A stretch of DNA of 64,000 bases from Sipunculus nudus (lineage: Eukaryota > Annelida > Sipuncula > Golfingiida > Sipunculidae), in the NCBI GenBank assembly GCA_026874595.1, contig CM049307.1, positions 36,004,862 to 36,068,861 of the forward strand, given 5' to 3'. Both the position numbers and the translations under genes were made by a program. The notes below the pieces were generated by a model. The model did no database searches. It had not been told where the DNA came from and saw only the letters and a program-made list of their open reading frames with translations. Below are positions 36,953 to 50,299 of the stretch, piece by piece (positions within the stretch are counted from its first letter, which is position 1; each line of letters opens with the position of its first letter).

Positions 36953-37029
<77 letters not shown>
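36953..37029. repeat. (TA)n microsatellite
   Basis: The longest uninterrupted TA run in the window (about 77 bp), 170 bp downstream of the tRNA gene. Confidence 0.97.
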
Positions 37030-37033
<4 letters not shown>

Positions 37034-37345
37034 ACTACACAATAATATAGGCCTATATAGCATATCATATATTGATATAGCCTATAAAATAATATAATGA
37101 ATGTAAGTTATTCATAGACTAGTGTAATATTACAGCTATTGAGTACTGTAGACCTACATTGTACGATTTATGTTTGTTAGTTGTTAATGTTAGACTTTTT
37201 TTAAAATCGTTCTTACAATTTGTATTTAATTTAATTTTTAAATGTTATTACTATTAGATCTATTTACTTAGTATTGATTATTACTATCAGGACCTATTAT
37301 TATATAAATAATATGCATTTATAATATTTATATAAATATAGTATA

Positions 37346-37379
<34 letters not shown>

Positions 37380-37396
37380 GAGAGAGAGAGAGAGAG
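37346..37396. repeat. (AAT)n followed by (AG)n
   Basis: About eleven AAT units (37346-37379) abut an AG run (37379-37396). Confidence 0.95.
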
Positions 37397-38497
37397 GGAT
37401 AAAAGCGCGACACGATTAATAGTTATATTGTTCGTCTATATATACATCCATGCATCTGTAATATACTTTTAGCATATAAGCTAGCTGACCATTAAGAGGT
37501 TTTTTGATGCCAATAATAAAATTCTCAATTTGCTTATATAACATTTGCCTTTTGGCTTAGATATGTAAAGTAACAGCCAGTCAATTCCTTTCATATATAA
37601 TTACTTTAACGCCGATTTTAAAAAAGGGAATTGAATAATCAAATTATATAATGTTGACCGACTGTTAAATTGGACAGTAATGTATGGCGGACACATTTAA
37701 GTGCGCCACTCTTATTAAAGCAAATATGTGTTCCCGCAGTAAAGACAAAACAATTACGGATAAAAATATACTTGATCGCGGAAAATCCAAGATATATTAG
37801 ATATCAGAAACTCAATTTCCAACAATAGCTACAGGGCTGGTCCTCCATAAACCAACACCAGCGCTTCTATTAAGCAGCAGTAACATCTTTATCTCTGAGA
37901 TTCTTGCATTTTTTTCACTTAATTATACCTTAACATGAATTCCTGAACTGAGAATAAACGGGAACCGGTCCTCAGGAAGCCAGTGTACACGCATGGCCAG
38001 CCTTTGCAGCAGATGAAACGCTATGACTTATTTGTGAACCATTCATTGCCGCAGTGGCAGGCAAATAAAATTACTCAGGTGGCTAAATTCTTGATCTACC
38101 ACTGATTAATTTGACACATGAATGCAGTTCCCTTGCGCTTGCAAAGAATCCCATGGAATGAGTTTCATTTGTCTAATTAGCCAAAGCCACACCACCGCGC
38201 TGGTTTATATTTCAAATTTAATTAATGTTCTACGGTTTCATCTGATTTGTGGCCGACGATGGTTATTTGATCTGTAATTCCCTTTCACTTTTTATATGTA
38301 TCAATTGGTAATAGAAGCCCGTTGTTTGGTCCGCAATGCCGTGGTAATTACAAAAAGCAACAGACAATTTATATCTCCAAGAAAATGCCGCAGCGACGTG
38401 GTTGCCCGCATGCTTCCTGACACGCGCGCACATGCATGCATGCAAACACTTGAGCATTCCTGCGCGCACATGCATCCCGTATATACCAAGTGTTATT

Positions 38498-38499
<2 letters not shown>

Positions 38500-38548
<49 letters not shown>

Positions 38549-38727
38549 ATAATATATATATATATATAAAGTGTATATATATTTAGGTGTTTGCTTTATA
38601 TATCACTAAAAGAATAAAATATCATTGGGGTCACGTGCTGTTTTACAACAATTACAATAAAAAGGTGCCTGTTATGTTGGTTATCAATTAGGAGTTTTTA
38701 TGTTTTTGTACAGAATTATATACAATG

Positions 38728-38816
<89 letters not shown>

Positions 38817-38912
38817 ACATATATATATATATATATATATGTCATATAAGTATCGAATTTGCAAATTCCTCCTTGTCTCCACGAATCTGTGTCTCTCATC
38901 TCACATTCTGCA

Positions 38913-38965
<53 letters not shown>

Positions 38966-38998
38966 GAGGGTGTGTGTGAGGGTGTGTGTGTGTGTGTT
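38500..38998. repeat. Cluster of (TA)n and (GT)n microsatellites
   Basis: TA runs at 38500-38568, 38731-38796, 38817-38840 and 38916-38962; GT runs at 38797-38816 and 38970-38998. The [12 protein letters not shown] frames here are artefacts. Confidence 0.96.
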
Positions 38999-38999
38999 A

Positions 39000-41900
39000 T
39001 GCATCCGATCATGCATTAGCAAGATAAGACCCGAGCATTGTAACTCTCTGTGTTGCCTACAACGATTCTAGGGATAAATCGATTCACTGCTGCGTTCCAA
39101 TGCACCAGCACCGCACGCTCATGTTTGCATTCAGAAATTTCGGTAATGCGGCGCTCTAAATGTAATGAAATTATAATGAGTTTGAGATAAATGACTCGCA
39201 TCGCATGAAAGGTACTGTGGATGACATTGGCGCACCGATGTCCGAGGTCGGGCTTTCACAGCCATAATACACTGTGGGGTTTTCCTGTCACAGGCTTAAT
39301 GCACATCTTTACGGACAAGCCACATCCCAGAGATGTTATCTTAAATTAGCCCCGAGTGTTTCTAGGCAGAGCGACGGGCTCAGGGTCACTCGATGGTTAT
39401 CTCACAGGGATAAGTTAATCCCTGTGTTGTGATGGTAGATAGCGGGTCACAGCTCCGTGGCTGTTTAAGCCGCTGGAGTTGGCTGAGTGTCGGAGCACGT
39501 AATCTGGCATGCATGTGTTGCGCTGATCTCGCGATACGACATCATCTGGCAAATCCAGTGGTACCGTCCACATTAAGATGACAGGCCCCGATGTATATAG
39601 GAAAAAGTACTGGTAGCTGATCCATGGAAAATGCTCCCATCTCTCACTTTTTTCCAGAAAAAATAACCAAAAAACTAATGCATGCTTTGAAACTAATGCC
39701 CATGGTAAATCTGCAGAGAAAGATGTGCAAGTGTAGATGTCGGAGACTGGTGCGACCGTGACGTCACGGCTTCTGGACGTACTGTTAGTGCCTCCTTGTG
39801 CATGTGCGTTGTCGCTGTAATTAATTAATCCCGGCTTGGCCCGTGCCTGTAGCCCATAGACCCACACACTTCCCCGTTCTTAAAGCATTTTACGCATGTC
39901 TATTACAATCCCGCATCCTTCATCATTTGGCATGCAGGGGAGGAACGTGCTGGTATATAAGTAAATGAAGACATCTGGATGAAAGAAAAACCCAGCAGGT
40001 ACACCTGAGATTCACGTAACACCTTTGTCTCTTGATGAACACAGGTGAAAGTGAACCCATATGTGTTACAAGTAGTGCCGGGCACCGATGCATCGTGGGA
40101 CTTTTTTAATTATACACATGCAGGTATTAACGTTAAAAGTATACTGCATTCGGATATCAAACAAGTCAGTATTAGTATTTTTTTTTATGACAGATGAGTA
40201 TAATCACATTACGAATGGTTTAATTACTGTTCAGCTCCGGTATTAAATAGGATGAATATTATGTAAATACTTAACCATTGAACATAAAAAAATCCACACG
40301 CATTAAGTATACATGCCTATAATTAATCGTGTGTATTTATATCTGACAACAATTTATTTAAAAACAAATAAGAATTACAAGGATACGGACTCAGACCATA
40401 TATAATCAGGATATCATGGGATGCTTTAATGTATATGCATAAAGGAGGATTAGAGTAATTAATTCAGATTTTATCATCTGTGATGAGTATCATGAAGGTT
40501 CAATTTTTGTAATTTGTTCTGCTATAGGACTTCATGCAGGCTGGGGGGGGGGGGGGGGGGGAGTATTGCTGAGAGTGCATGTATGAGCATGGCCGTGTCA
40601 GACAATTAGTGTTCCGTTATTGCGTGATAAGCGAGTCCACATCACCACAGGGGGCTCCCTAAATGATCATTAAGACGGGTGCCAGTTCATATTGTGAGTA
40701 AACACACCCGCTTCAACTTAAATAACGGCCTCTTCCCTTGTAACATGTATAAACATTCTCAGGCAGTATGTCGGCAACATGGTGAAGACCTTATACCCCA
40801 TCCCATAATATATAAACCCTTATAGCTACCCCCCCCCCCCACCCCGCAAATAATTTCTGATGCAGTGAAAATTTTAATAATTCTTCATATTAGAAAGTAT
40901 ACTTATATATTCAATGAAAATTTAATATGTTTGTCTCGCATTTACATGAAGCAAAATACTGGTTAATCTATATATCATGCGTGTTCAGTGTATATGTTAT
41001 GTTAGTTTAACAACATTATAAATATATAAAACAGTTCCTGGCAACAGAGAATTTAACCTGTAATATACTTTTTAATTAGTTATCTTAACAGACGTCGCAC
41101 ATTCCTAAATGTAAATATATGCGCACACACATATATTTCAACGTTTGCTTGACATACATGCATTATACTGTGTACGACAGAATAAGCTGACTTTAAACAT
41201 TCCGTAATATTAGTCAGATCAGTTCAGCAGTCCTGATAGTTTGTTTGACTGGAGGCATTCACTTGATGCAATGATCGCAACATTACGGCCTGTTGGCACA
41301 TCAGTTTACATCTGATCATCAAAGAGAAAAAAAGGAAGCTACCGACGGATGCAGCATCCATTGATCTCTAGTCTGGGGAGGGAAAAAGTACCCTACGAAT
41401 TTTTAGGATCCAATTTTCTCTTGGCCGTAAATAGCAGCAGACAATAAAAGCTGACGCCGTATGCCGTTTTGTTGCCCTATGTAGTAGGGCAGCGCAGTGA
41501 TTGGCCAACTAAAGATGTCACATGTGATATACGTCACCGGTTTAGGAGCCCCAAAGCTTGTGTTCTTTATCTCCTGCGCTGTAAGTAGCGGTCTCTAAAT
41601 GTCCCTGTTGGTCTTGCCGTTTCCCTGCCATCATTTCGAAACTATTTACATTGTACTCCGGCGAGATAGGAAACAATAAAGTACCCTTCCTGGGTGCTCG
41701 GGACATAAACGTCCGGCTCGGGGACAGGGAAGAAATGAACTGGTTATTTACTAAATCCTCACAGTAGAAAATATCACCATTGTTGAAGTTTTTATATCTA
41801 AACTGATATTAATACATCCTCCTTAATTTATTCGCTTATCACCGCATTAAGTAAAGCTTCAATTCATCTTCCTTTCCTCCGCCGTTTCCCAGGTGATGAT

Positions 41901-42480
41901 TTTTACTATTTCACCATGAAATCAACCTGAAATCCAGATACGGCTTTCGCTTAAATTATGGAGTTATACATCTTAGACCCGAGCTTATATCAGTTCTATT
42001 TCATTCCAAGCTCTTTTACCCGTATATTTATTATGAATCGATATTCATATGAGCAAAAGATAATGCTATCTATTACAGAATTGGCGGAACTTCCTAATAA
42101 GTAAAAGTTAATATTGATGTAAGGGAGAATTAGCGCATTTCATATCCTGTAATTTAAATTTGATTCCTTTTAATTCGGCTTTGAAGTATTTAGAGGATAA
42201 AATAGTATTATCTGATGTGCATGCATGAATGCTCCGTATACAGTTAAGACGTAGGTGTGTCCATGAATACGTTAATATGCAAGGAGCAGAGGTGCACTAA
42301 TCTAAACTACAGTTTAAAAGTTGCCTCAAATAAAATGTGATTGAGGGTTATGAAGATGTTATTAGAACTTTTTTTTGGTCGTGATTAATATTAATGAATG
42401 AAATATACATGTGTGTTTGTGTTTGAGATACATGGGCTGGGGGTTCGCACCTCGGTCTAAATGTTGCTTCAAATATAAAA
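39000..42480. other. Non-coding DNA with two balanced-composition parts
   Basis: 39200-40090 includes a 150-codon minus frame (39415-39867) with no recognisable domain. 41340-41720 is another balanced part. Between them is AT-rich DNA with the G and C tracts at 40543 and 40829. Confidence 0.5.
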
Positions 42481-45099
42481 TGCCTGCCTTAGCTCATTAA
42501 GGGTGCTTTAAAATCCTTCCATGAAGGTTCTACATGCACGGAGAGTGAGCTACATGTGAGTGTATGTATGTATATGAGTACATGCATCATTTGTAGACAA
42601 TATGAGAATGTACGTATAGTAAATATCTTTTCTTGACCGGCAAATAGGACATACCACATTATAGTGTTACTTGTCGTCTGCTTGAGGGTAATCGTCTGCT
42701 CACGTTGATTTCGCGGGCAATTCGGAGAGTCATTTGACCGATCTCTGAAACTGCTACTGGCGTAGCCCTGGCATCCTGAAACTTTATCCAAGGACCGCCT
42801 TGGTTATGGGTTATAGCAGTGCGTTACGTCCTGTTGGAATCCCATCGAGGCTGTGATCTAGGTTTCTTTACTCTGATGTTTTTATCCTAGCGCCTTTGTA
42901 AAGAAATTAATTAGGCCTTTATTGGGATTCTCATGATTGCCACAGAGAAGATTATGTAGTGGAAATAAAATGACTGCAGCAGGGCCTCACGAGCTTGTTT
43001 ATTTTTAGCCTTCTAATTAAGTACATCTTTATTCCGATGAGCGAGTAAAACTAGCATTTATTTCAGATGAACTTCAATCAAGTTCCGATGCTCTGTAATT
43101 TGTGCTTGAACTTCAAATGACATGCATGGCGGGAAATAAGACCCGCATGGGTAATAACACTGTTTCTGTGAGAGCATGTCCATGATAAGGCTTCATCCCA
43201 GATGAGTCATCATATAGGTTCCAAATCACGTGCAATAAACTTCATTTAATGTTGTATCCCATACGCCTATCTTAATTGTACCATAAACTCTATAATATAT
43301 TGAGTTTGTTGCTTGTAGCTGTAAAAAAGTCTGGTTATTTTAGTACAAAAATCAAAATCATGATGAATATGATGATGAATGTGTTATAAAATATTCATAT
43401 CTAAACATAATTTACTCTATTCACGTCTATAAATGTGATGTGTGTATTAAGACATGTGGAATATGCCAATGCTGGGCACTACGCAATAATTTACAATATG
43501 CTCTCAACATCATTGCAACAACAAGCACAGGTTTTGACGCCTTAAACATTCTTTTTTTTCTCACCGGAGTTATCGCTATAGATATATATGTATAAACAAT
43601 ATTTCATGAAAGCGTGAAGTCCAGATATATCAAAGCGCAGGTCCTTTTAAATTTTGTTCATACTACTGTTTAGTTATATAGATGTCGTTTACACAGTGTT
43701 AGTTAGTTAATTATAAACCACGAATAATAGATTTACCGGTCCAATCATCAACCATCCATCCTTCCATCAATCCATCCATCCATCCATCCATCCCTTTATT
43801 TAAATTTCTACTCGCGCGTTAATTCAGTCATTCAGCCAGTATATAGGCCAGTCATTTTATTCAGCTGTTCACCTTGTCCTGCATATACAAGAACAAACGC
43901 ACAACTCACAAACCTATATACAATTTTGTTACAAGATATATACGTGTTTGTATTTATATATGTATATTACATGCATGTATATATGTATGTGCATGCATTA
44001 AGACACACACACACATATATATATATCATGCATATATTAAGGCTATGAGGGGCGTGTTACGCCAGCTGATGTAAATTGTATATATGGTGAATGGTATCGT
44101 TTACGACAGCGCTTTTATCAGGCTAAATGTCTATAAGAAATAGACCTACTTAAGAACCAACAGACAATTGACATGGTAAGTGTATTTACAGTTGAGTCGG
44201 TTCTGCAACATATTTAGTCAGAGTGGCACGGAACCAGCGCTAACACCCGGTACAGGTTCTCTCAAGGCATGATCGGAAAGCACCACTCCAACGTGCACGC
44301 TGTATTGGTGTTCGGGGTTCCGAGCCCCGCCGCGACGTTTGTTCATGGTATTTCATTTAGATCATTATGTCCATGCTGTCAAGGGCTTATTAAACACAGG
44401 GAGCCTCGGATTATTTGTAAAATATTTTAGCCCGGCCATAGTCTGGAGAATGGCAATTGTCCGTCCAGGCCTTTGGAACATCAACCCTGCGTCAGCAGGG
44501 GTCGCTTTGTACATCGGGCGGCATCTTTCTCCGCATGTCAGCCATGACGGTCATTGCATGTCGAGCCCACCAAAGTAAAGATAGGATGTGATGTTGTGAA
44601 TAGAGATCTCGTGTAAATATGTAGACACAGCTGAGAGGTCCCCTCCAGCGCGCAATGGGGGCCGTACTGACCCTATACACGCACTTTTGTGTGCATAAAG
44701 AGGGATTTCTTTTCTGAGTTCATTAGCATTGAATAAAGCACCGGGCCAGAAGTACCTTCAATGGCGCTGGCTTTTGGAAAAAGCGGTCATTCATGTACTA
44801 TGTAATCACTAGCATAGGAACTGTTGTGTAGTGGTAGCCCCCTTGGGCATAGAAAGCTGATAGCATCGCACTTTTCATCTTTGTCATGCAAGAACAGCCG
44901 ATAATTGGGCTACTTACAAGCTATTTAACGAAGGATCGGGTAATTTTGTTAATTGAATAGCACGGAAAAATACAGGAGGGGCATCAAACATGAAGGTCTA
45001 TCACATGCACGGATGTGAAGGTATCTGTAAAACTTTTGAATCTGAATGCATTACTTGTAGATGGTACTGTCCATAATGATGGAATTTCTATTTGATTAT
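42481..45099. other. Non-coding DNA, candidate regulatory block at 42840-43250
   Basis: 42840-43250 is repeat-free, rich in TAATTA-type homeodomain-like motifs, and stops in all frames. 44200-44700 is GC-richer with short open frames only. No gene was recognised. Confidence 0.4.
43752..43794 (+). repeat. (ATCC)n microsatellite
   Basis: Tetranucleotide CATC/ATCC run, imperfect on the left and pure on the right. Confidence 0.95.
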
Positions 45100-45283
45100 C
45101 AGGGGCGGATCCAGGATATAGGAAAATCAGTGGTCCAACTCACAAGGACTTATGAAAAACCTAAGAAAAGGTCCACAGGTCTGGAAGGGGGGGGGGACGG
45201 GGACGGGGTCCAGGCCCCCAAAATAGATCCTAAACCCTTATAAAAAGGTTTCCCCCTTGAACTCCCCTTTGGATCCGCTTCTG
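45100..45283 (+). mobile_element. Short terminal-inverted-repeat element (MITE), copy 2
   Basis: The left terminus CAGGGGCGGATCCAGGA and the right terminus GGATCCGCTTCTG are inverted repeats (11 of the first 13 positions pair). The interior aligns with the reverse complement of 35576-35752, including the shared ACTTATGA-like and CCTAA(G/A)AAAGG segments and an internal G-rich tract (45186-45197). At 184 bp it has no coding capacity. No obvious target-site duplication was seen. The sequence divergence between copies indicates old, independent insertions rather than a recent duplication. Confidence 0.72.
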
Positions 45284-47564
45284 AGCATCTTGTTGATTCC
45301 TGCATGTATTAAAGGAATGGTTGTCTTTTAAATTTCTTTTAACCAGTCTTTCCTATCTATGCCAACTAGCGTTTATATTTTATATACTTTACTATACCGA
45401 GAATTATAAAAACAGCATCTTATTTGATTTATATGTATATAGTGATGACAGTATATACGTGGTGTGGAAGAAGGGACCTGGTAGTCAGCCTGGATCCTTA
45501 AAGCCTTTATGTCATATAGTGACATTTCAGCAGAGCTGGAGAAATCCCCTCTATTGTTTCAATGACTTCTTTCTCACAACCATATCTTGATTTTCCTGGT
45601 CCCGTATATAAAGAACCTGAAAACTGATAACAAAGCATCCTTCTAAAATGGTTTTCTTCATCCCATACAATATATATGGTGCCAATCATACGGACTGCTT
45701 GTCTGTCCTTTAAAATATCTGAATATGTTGCATTCTTCCAAATTTCAGACAATCCACTTGGCACTCTATATGGGAAACAGCCATGACGCTATTGCTGTGG
45801 CGGTTGCTGTACCGTCGGGTAAGACAGAAATAGTTGCCGTTTTATAGCGGGTCGCTCTATGGGAGATCTTACTGGGTCATCTCAAGTACCTTTACATAAG
45901 CAAATTCAATTACTGGTCTAAGCAAGAGGCCGTTGTTAGCTATAGTAAACTGTTTACGTGGTCCCTTTGCTGGCGTGGACCGCACGTGTTTGGACCTCAT
46001 TTAGTAATGAATGTTCTTAATTGTCGGCACAAACATATCTGCAGATGATGGGTCGGCACCCCGTCAGTTAAATATCTACTGGTGTTTGGACGGCCGGGTT
46101 GTGTTAGCATTACCTTATCCCCGCATCACAAGAGGTTTAGGGCACAGCATGAGGAGCTGATTGCCTTCCACTTGGGGGGCAGGGGGCAGGCATTCCATGC
46201 CCCCCCCCCGTACACCCCGGCTGTCGCTATCAAAATACCGAGGGGAGAACATGAAAACCTTAGCAGAGGAGCAGGGGGCCTGTTGCCGTCAGTCTTAATG
46301 CCTCATTAGTCTGACAAACTAAAATGACCCACCAAAACCTGACCTGTCGTGTCCGTTTATTAATCTTCAGTCATGGGAACATCATTATGCTTGTCCGTTT
46401 GTTACTTTACACTACTTTTGAGTTTCGTTATTTCCCTCTCTGTTTGCTTTTCTCTTTTTCTCAGAGTATCGGTATTTCTCTCCACATATTTCTCTCCGCT
46501 ACTCTCCCTGGCCGGACATTGTTGTAAGTACTTATTTAATAAACATGCCTGCAGATTATATTTCCATTAAAGTCTGTCTGACCATTTCTTGATATTAAGC
46601 GTGAATTTTATTGCTTGGTTCAACCTTCGATAAACGTTTGAATATAGAATAATTTCTGTTTTTGTATATATCACTCTCTCAGCAAAGGACGTTGGCCGCA
46701 TCTATTGGTGGAGGATCTGGTAAAGTAAGACAGAAATTTTGATTAACAAATCGCTTCACTTTAAGCGTCACTTGCTTCGCAAATCGATATTGCTTGAACT
46801 GGACACTGGTCATTATTTTAGGCATATTGCATATAAACATGTATGCATCATTTTGTGACAATCTAAATGCAAAACGGGCAGTGTGTTAACGTAGCGACAG
46901 TGTGTGTCAGATTGCAGTCATAATTTGTTCAGTTTGTTTTTTATAACTGTGCTTTGATCATCACATAATACGCAGAACAGCGCCTCTGTTTATTTATTTT
47001 AATGGCTCGATTTCTATTGATCAAAGCAGATAATTGATAGATGGAAGGATATTATGGGACGGAGTTTCAGATTATGTAAAACTCTTTGTATAATAAATAA
47101 CAAAGGACAGTGTAAAATAATTTTTCATGTTTAATATTTATTCAATAATTTACAAATACTGGCATTTGATGCCGATATACATATGCACATCATTATGGCA
47201 ACATTAATTTTCCTAGAGAATATAGGAATTGTTCGTATCTGGTAATTTCATGAAAATCTCAGTCATGACACTACGGATACACATTAATGTATATTTACAG
47301 AATCTCTTTATATACACATACAGCTGTATATGATATAGACTTGATCTGATAAAATGCAATGTAACAGATATGTTGCGAGTACCGGACAAGTGATAAGATA
47401 CACCAGGGCGCAGCAATGCGTGCAAAAGTATGACGAATATACACGAAACTAAGGCATAAAATTGTAAAACACTGGTATACAAATCTCTGTGTGATATACA
47501 GGGGTGCTAATATAGCACGTCTATGTCGAAACACTACTCCTGTGAGTATATATACTCCTGTACT

Positions 47565-47567
<3 letters not shown>
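45284..47567. other. Non-coding DNA, no gene recognised
   Basis: A GC-richer stretch with a C tract lies at 46080-46310; the remainder is AT-rich. Confidence 0.6.
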
Positions 47568-47635
<68 letters not shown>

Positions 47636-47648
47636 ATATATGTATATC

Positions 47649-47689
<41 letters not shown>
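47568..47689. repeat. (TA)n followed by (GT)n microsatellite
   Basis: TA run 47568-47645 with small ATTATA interruptions, then a pure GT run 47650-47689. Confidence 0.97.
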
Positions 47690-47693
<4 letters not shown>

Positions 47694-48159
47694 CACAGCT
47701 CTGAGCATATCAATAAACAAGTAGTAAACGTGGGGTGCACAAAGCTCACCTTTGAGCGTTTATAATTTCGAAAATTACTTAATTAGGCCTCGTGTATCTT
47801 TTTAACTTTCTAATACGAAACAAAGTAATCTTTTCTTTGTCTCCATCTACCAATATTTATACAGTGGCCATATTTATGCACAGGGTAAAGGGGTTTAGAG
47901 CTTTGGAGGACAGCAGTTCATATATCACACGCTTCTATATTATGTAATTGCGGTCCTTCTGATTAAAGCTCGAGTGCAGTTAAAATTTAAATGAATAAAT
48001 GATATGATGAACAATGTCTCCCATGCAGCAGTAGTTAGGACAGGGAGAAAAATGATGACGAAAAAAAAAAACTGAATGTTGAATGAAAGATCACGGGTAA
48101 GACCCAGGGCCTATTGCATGTAACACAGCACCTTACACATTCACTACGTATTCGGGTAA

Positions 48160-48165
48160 TTTATT
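48160..48165 (-). terminator. Candidate poly(A) signal AATAAA for the 3-O-sulfotransferase gene
   Basis: TTTATT on the plus strand reads AATAAA on the minus strand, about 330 nt downstream of the TGA stop. It would give a 3'UTR of roughly 350 nt. The hexamer is common in AT-rich DNA and the true 3'UTR may be longer, so this is only a candidate. Confidence 0.3.
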
Positions 48166-48493
48166 TGCGGTTACCCTTTCCGGTGATTTGCACAGTATTC
48201 CGTGGTATTTGGGAATGTCGATCATCTTTGCCTCTTTTTCTTAAATTGAGCATTCTTTTATATATTAATTCCCTGTAACCCACAGTGACAAAATGTAAAT
48301 CTGGCTTCTACGTTGATTCTAGTACAGCAGATATAACAGAAAGCATGACATATTAAGTTCTTTGCCTCCCTTGCGCTCACCGGAACCGGAGCTCTCAAAA
48401 TCTTTCGGCTTTATCACTCTGACACATATTCAGAAGATTAACCCGAACACGTAGTGAAGGCATCATATATTGCCTGGTCTTGAGCAGCCATTA

Positions 48494-49115
48494 TCAAGAT
48501 GGCCAGCCAAAATGTTGTCCTGTCAGGTGGTAGAATTTTGCATTAAATGGCCGGTAAAAGTCACGAAGTCTCTGCAGCACACGTGTCTCTACTTTTGGAT
48601 GTTGTCGGCCTTTTGATTTGCCAAGACAATGTGGTCGTCCATTTGTGTCTGGTTTACGTAAACATGGAAAACCTTTGGTTTCATTGAAGTAAAAATGTTT
48701 ATCCGTTATCACCCGTTTTAACCCTAAGAAGTCTTGAACTCGCCGGACCTCACCGGCGGGATCTGATATCAGTTTTTCTCCGTTGACAAATAGTATTTGC
48801 CGTAGAGGGAAATATTTGAGCCATTTGTCTAAATGTTTTGCATATACTCCAATGCGGATAGCACCCCAAGAAGTGTTGACCAGACCGGTATAGTTGTCGA
48901 GGAAAGCCATGTGTTCGAAAGGTTTCATGCCCGGGCGTTTGCTGGCGGCCTGCGTGTAGTCGGATATTGCACGTGTGACGGGGTCTCTCACAACCACGAT
49001 CAGCTTGATGTTAGGTGACATGCTGAAAATCCTTCGGGGAACCTCCTTGGTGATGAAGTAACTCGGCGTCTTCTCGATCGTCATCTGGCCGTCTGTTGTT
49101 GGGGGCATCTGCTCT
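48494..49115 (-). CDS. HS3ST: Heparan sulfate glucosamine 3-O-sulfotransferase, 3'-terminal coding exon (partial gene)
   Basis: This exon encodes the C-terminal ~206 residues of a Golgi type II membrane enzyme that moves sulfate from PAPS to the 3-OH of glucosamine in heparan sulfate. Numbering from the internal Met at 49108: EKTPSYF (12-18, with the Lys that in the family lies at the active site), the PAPS 3'-phosphate-binding segment [14 protein letters not shown] (38-51), [15 protein letters not shown] (79-93), [14 protein letters not shown] (107-120), VQDFLGL (124-130), [16 protein letters not shown] (134-149) and HCLGKSKGR (160-168). Cys149 and Cys161 fit the conserved C-terminal disulfide; N-glycosylation sequons are at 72, 78 and 142. 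The sequence is closest, from memory, to the HS3ST2/3/4/6 group (invertebrate Hs3st-B) rather than HS3ST1 or HS3ST5. A pyrimidine-rich tract ending TACCTTCAG precedes 49115. Starting there leaves one A, then GAG CAG ATG, so the intron is phase 2 and the junction reads Arg-Glu-Gln-Met-Pro, as expected for the family. The internal Met is therefore not the start. The frame is intact to TGA at 48496-48494. The upstream exon, with the transmembrane anchor, PAPS 5' loop and catalytic Glu, is not visible. Confidence 0.95.
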
Positions 49116-49528
49116 CTGAAGGTAAAAAGAGGAGACGAATTATAAATATTAAAAAAAAATCACAATTCTCTCATTCTTTTACCTGTCCTGTAAAATAATA
49201 TGTTTTCACTTTTTTTAAATCTCTGTAAGTAATTGGGTATGTTCATGAATTAAATCTGGAACAAGTTGAAAAAAAGATATGTCACAATGTACACGTTCTC
49301 ATGATTTTGACCAATGTGCAGGTGTCTCATTTAAGCACTCCCTTTTGTGGAGTGTGTCAGACACATGAATACTCAATGTGATATATCACGAATTATGGTT
49401 GCCTTCATGGCCAACTTTTATGGGCGACTTGGCCTCGGGGTGACAGTTCCGTTAAAACTTTCCTCCTCCAAAACTGTCGCTGATGTCATCCTCAAGAACA
49501 GGGTACACGCCTGGGTTATTTCGAAACC

Positions 49529-49532
<4 letters not shown>

Positions 49533-49568
<36 letters not shown>
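49533..49568 (+). repeat. (TC)n microsatellite
   Basis: Pure TC run about 420 bp inside the presumed sulfotransferase intron, followed by a short CACACACA stretch. Confidence 0.97.
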
Positions 49569-49571
<3 letters not shown>

Positions 49572-50299
49572 CACACACAAACGGCAATTATATAATTAAT
49601 TGTATATTTCAGACCAGAAAGAGAAAAAGTAATTATTTGAATCCCTCCGGAAGATGAAAGATGACATATATGTCTTGTAAGAGAAAGTATGAGATGTTAG
49701 TTGAGAATTGTGAATTTAAACAATCCCATTCTAATAAAAAAAAATTTAAATTGTACTTCTAACATTTGAAGAATAAGAATATTTTGTTCGTAAAAATCAC
49801 TTTGAAATTAAATTTATACTCAAAATTAAATTGCTTTGTGTAAGGACGTAGTAATGTGATTAATTAATCTTTTCTGTGAATGGTTTCAATTGTTATTGTA
49901 GTCAGGTGTTCTCTTGCTTGCTTGCGTGTCTATGGAAAGCTCCCTACCTTGAAAAGAATAAAGGGCCTCTTTCTTAATTAAAGCTACTTTCTTGAACTGA
50001 CAGTAATGGAATTAGTCCATATAAGTTGAGGGGAAGCAATTAAATGGCAAGCCATCTAGAGCTGCCACGTAGATGTCAAGCTAAACACACAAAGCAGAAA
50101 AAGCTTTCCTCGAAGAAAACAAACAAATGAAGAACGATGGCAAAGTCGAATGGCGCCACAGACACTTTTAATACCACTTCCTTGCCATTTGTAGAATAAC
50201 ACATGATGCAGTACGAGGACAAATGCATTTTTATGGGGGCGTTGAATGCTGTGACGAAGTTGTGACATTTGACAAATGGACTCTGGTGTCGCAAAGAAC

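Noticed and set aside
38296-39022. Open frames on both strands (60-110 codons)
   Set aside because: They are translations of (TA)n and (GT)n runs ([18 protein letters not shown]). The same holds near 11300, 19000, 24500, 31500, 47600 and 52000.
39415-39867. 150-codon minus frame
   Set aside because: No domain recognised and irregular composition; expected occasionally by chance in GC-richer DNA over 64 kb.
48833-49018. 61-codon plus-strand frame inside the sulfotransferase exon
   Set aside because: Antisense shadow of the real exon.
49106-49108. ATG as the start codon of the sulfotransferase
   Set aside because: Homology continues upstream of it (Arg-Glu-Gln-Met-Pro) to a good splice acceptor, so it is an internal Met in a terminal exon.
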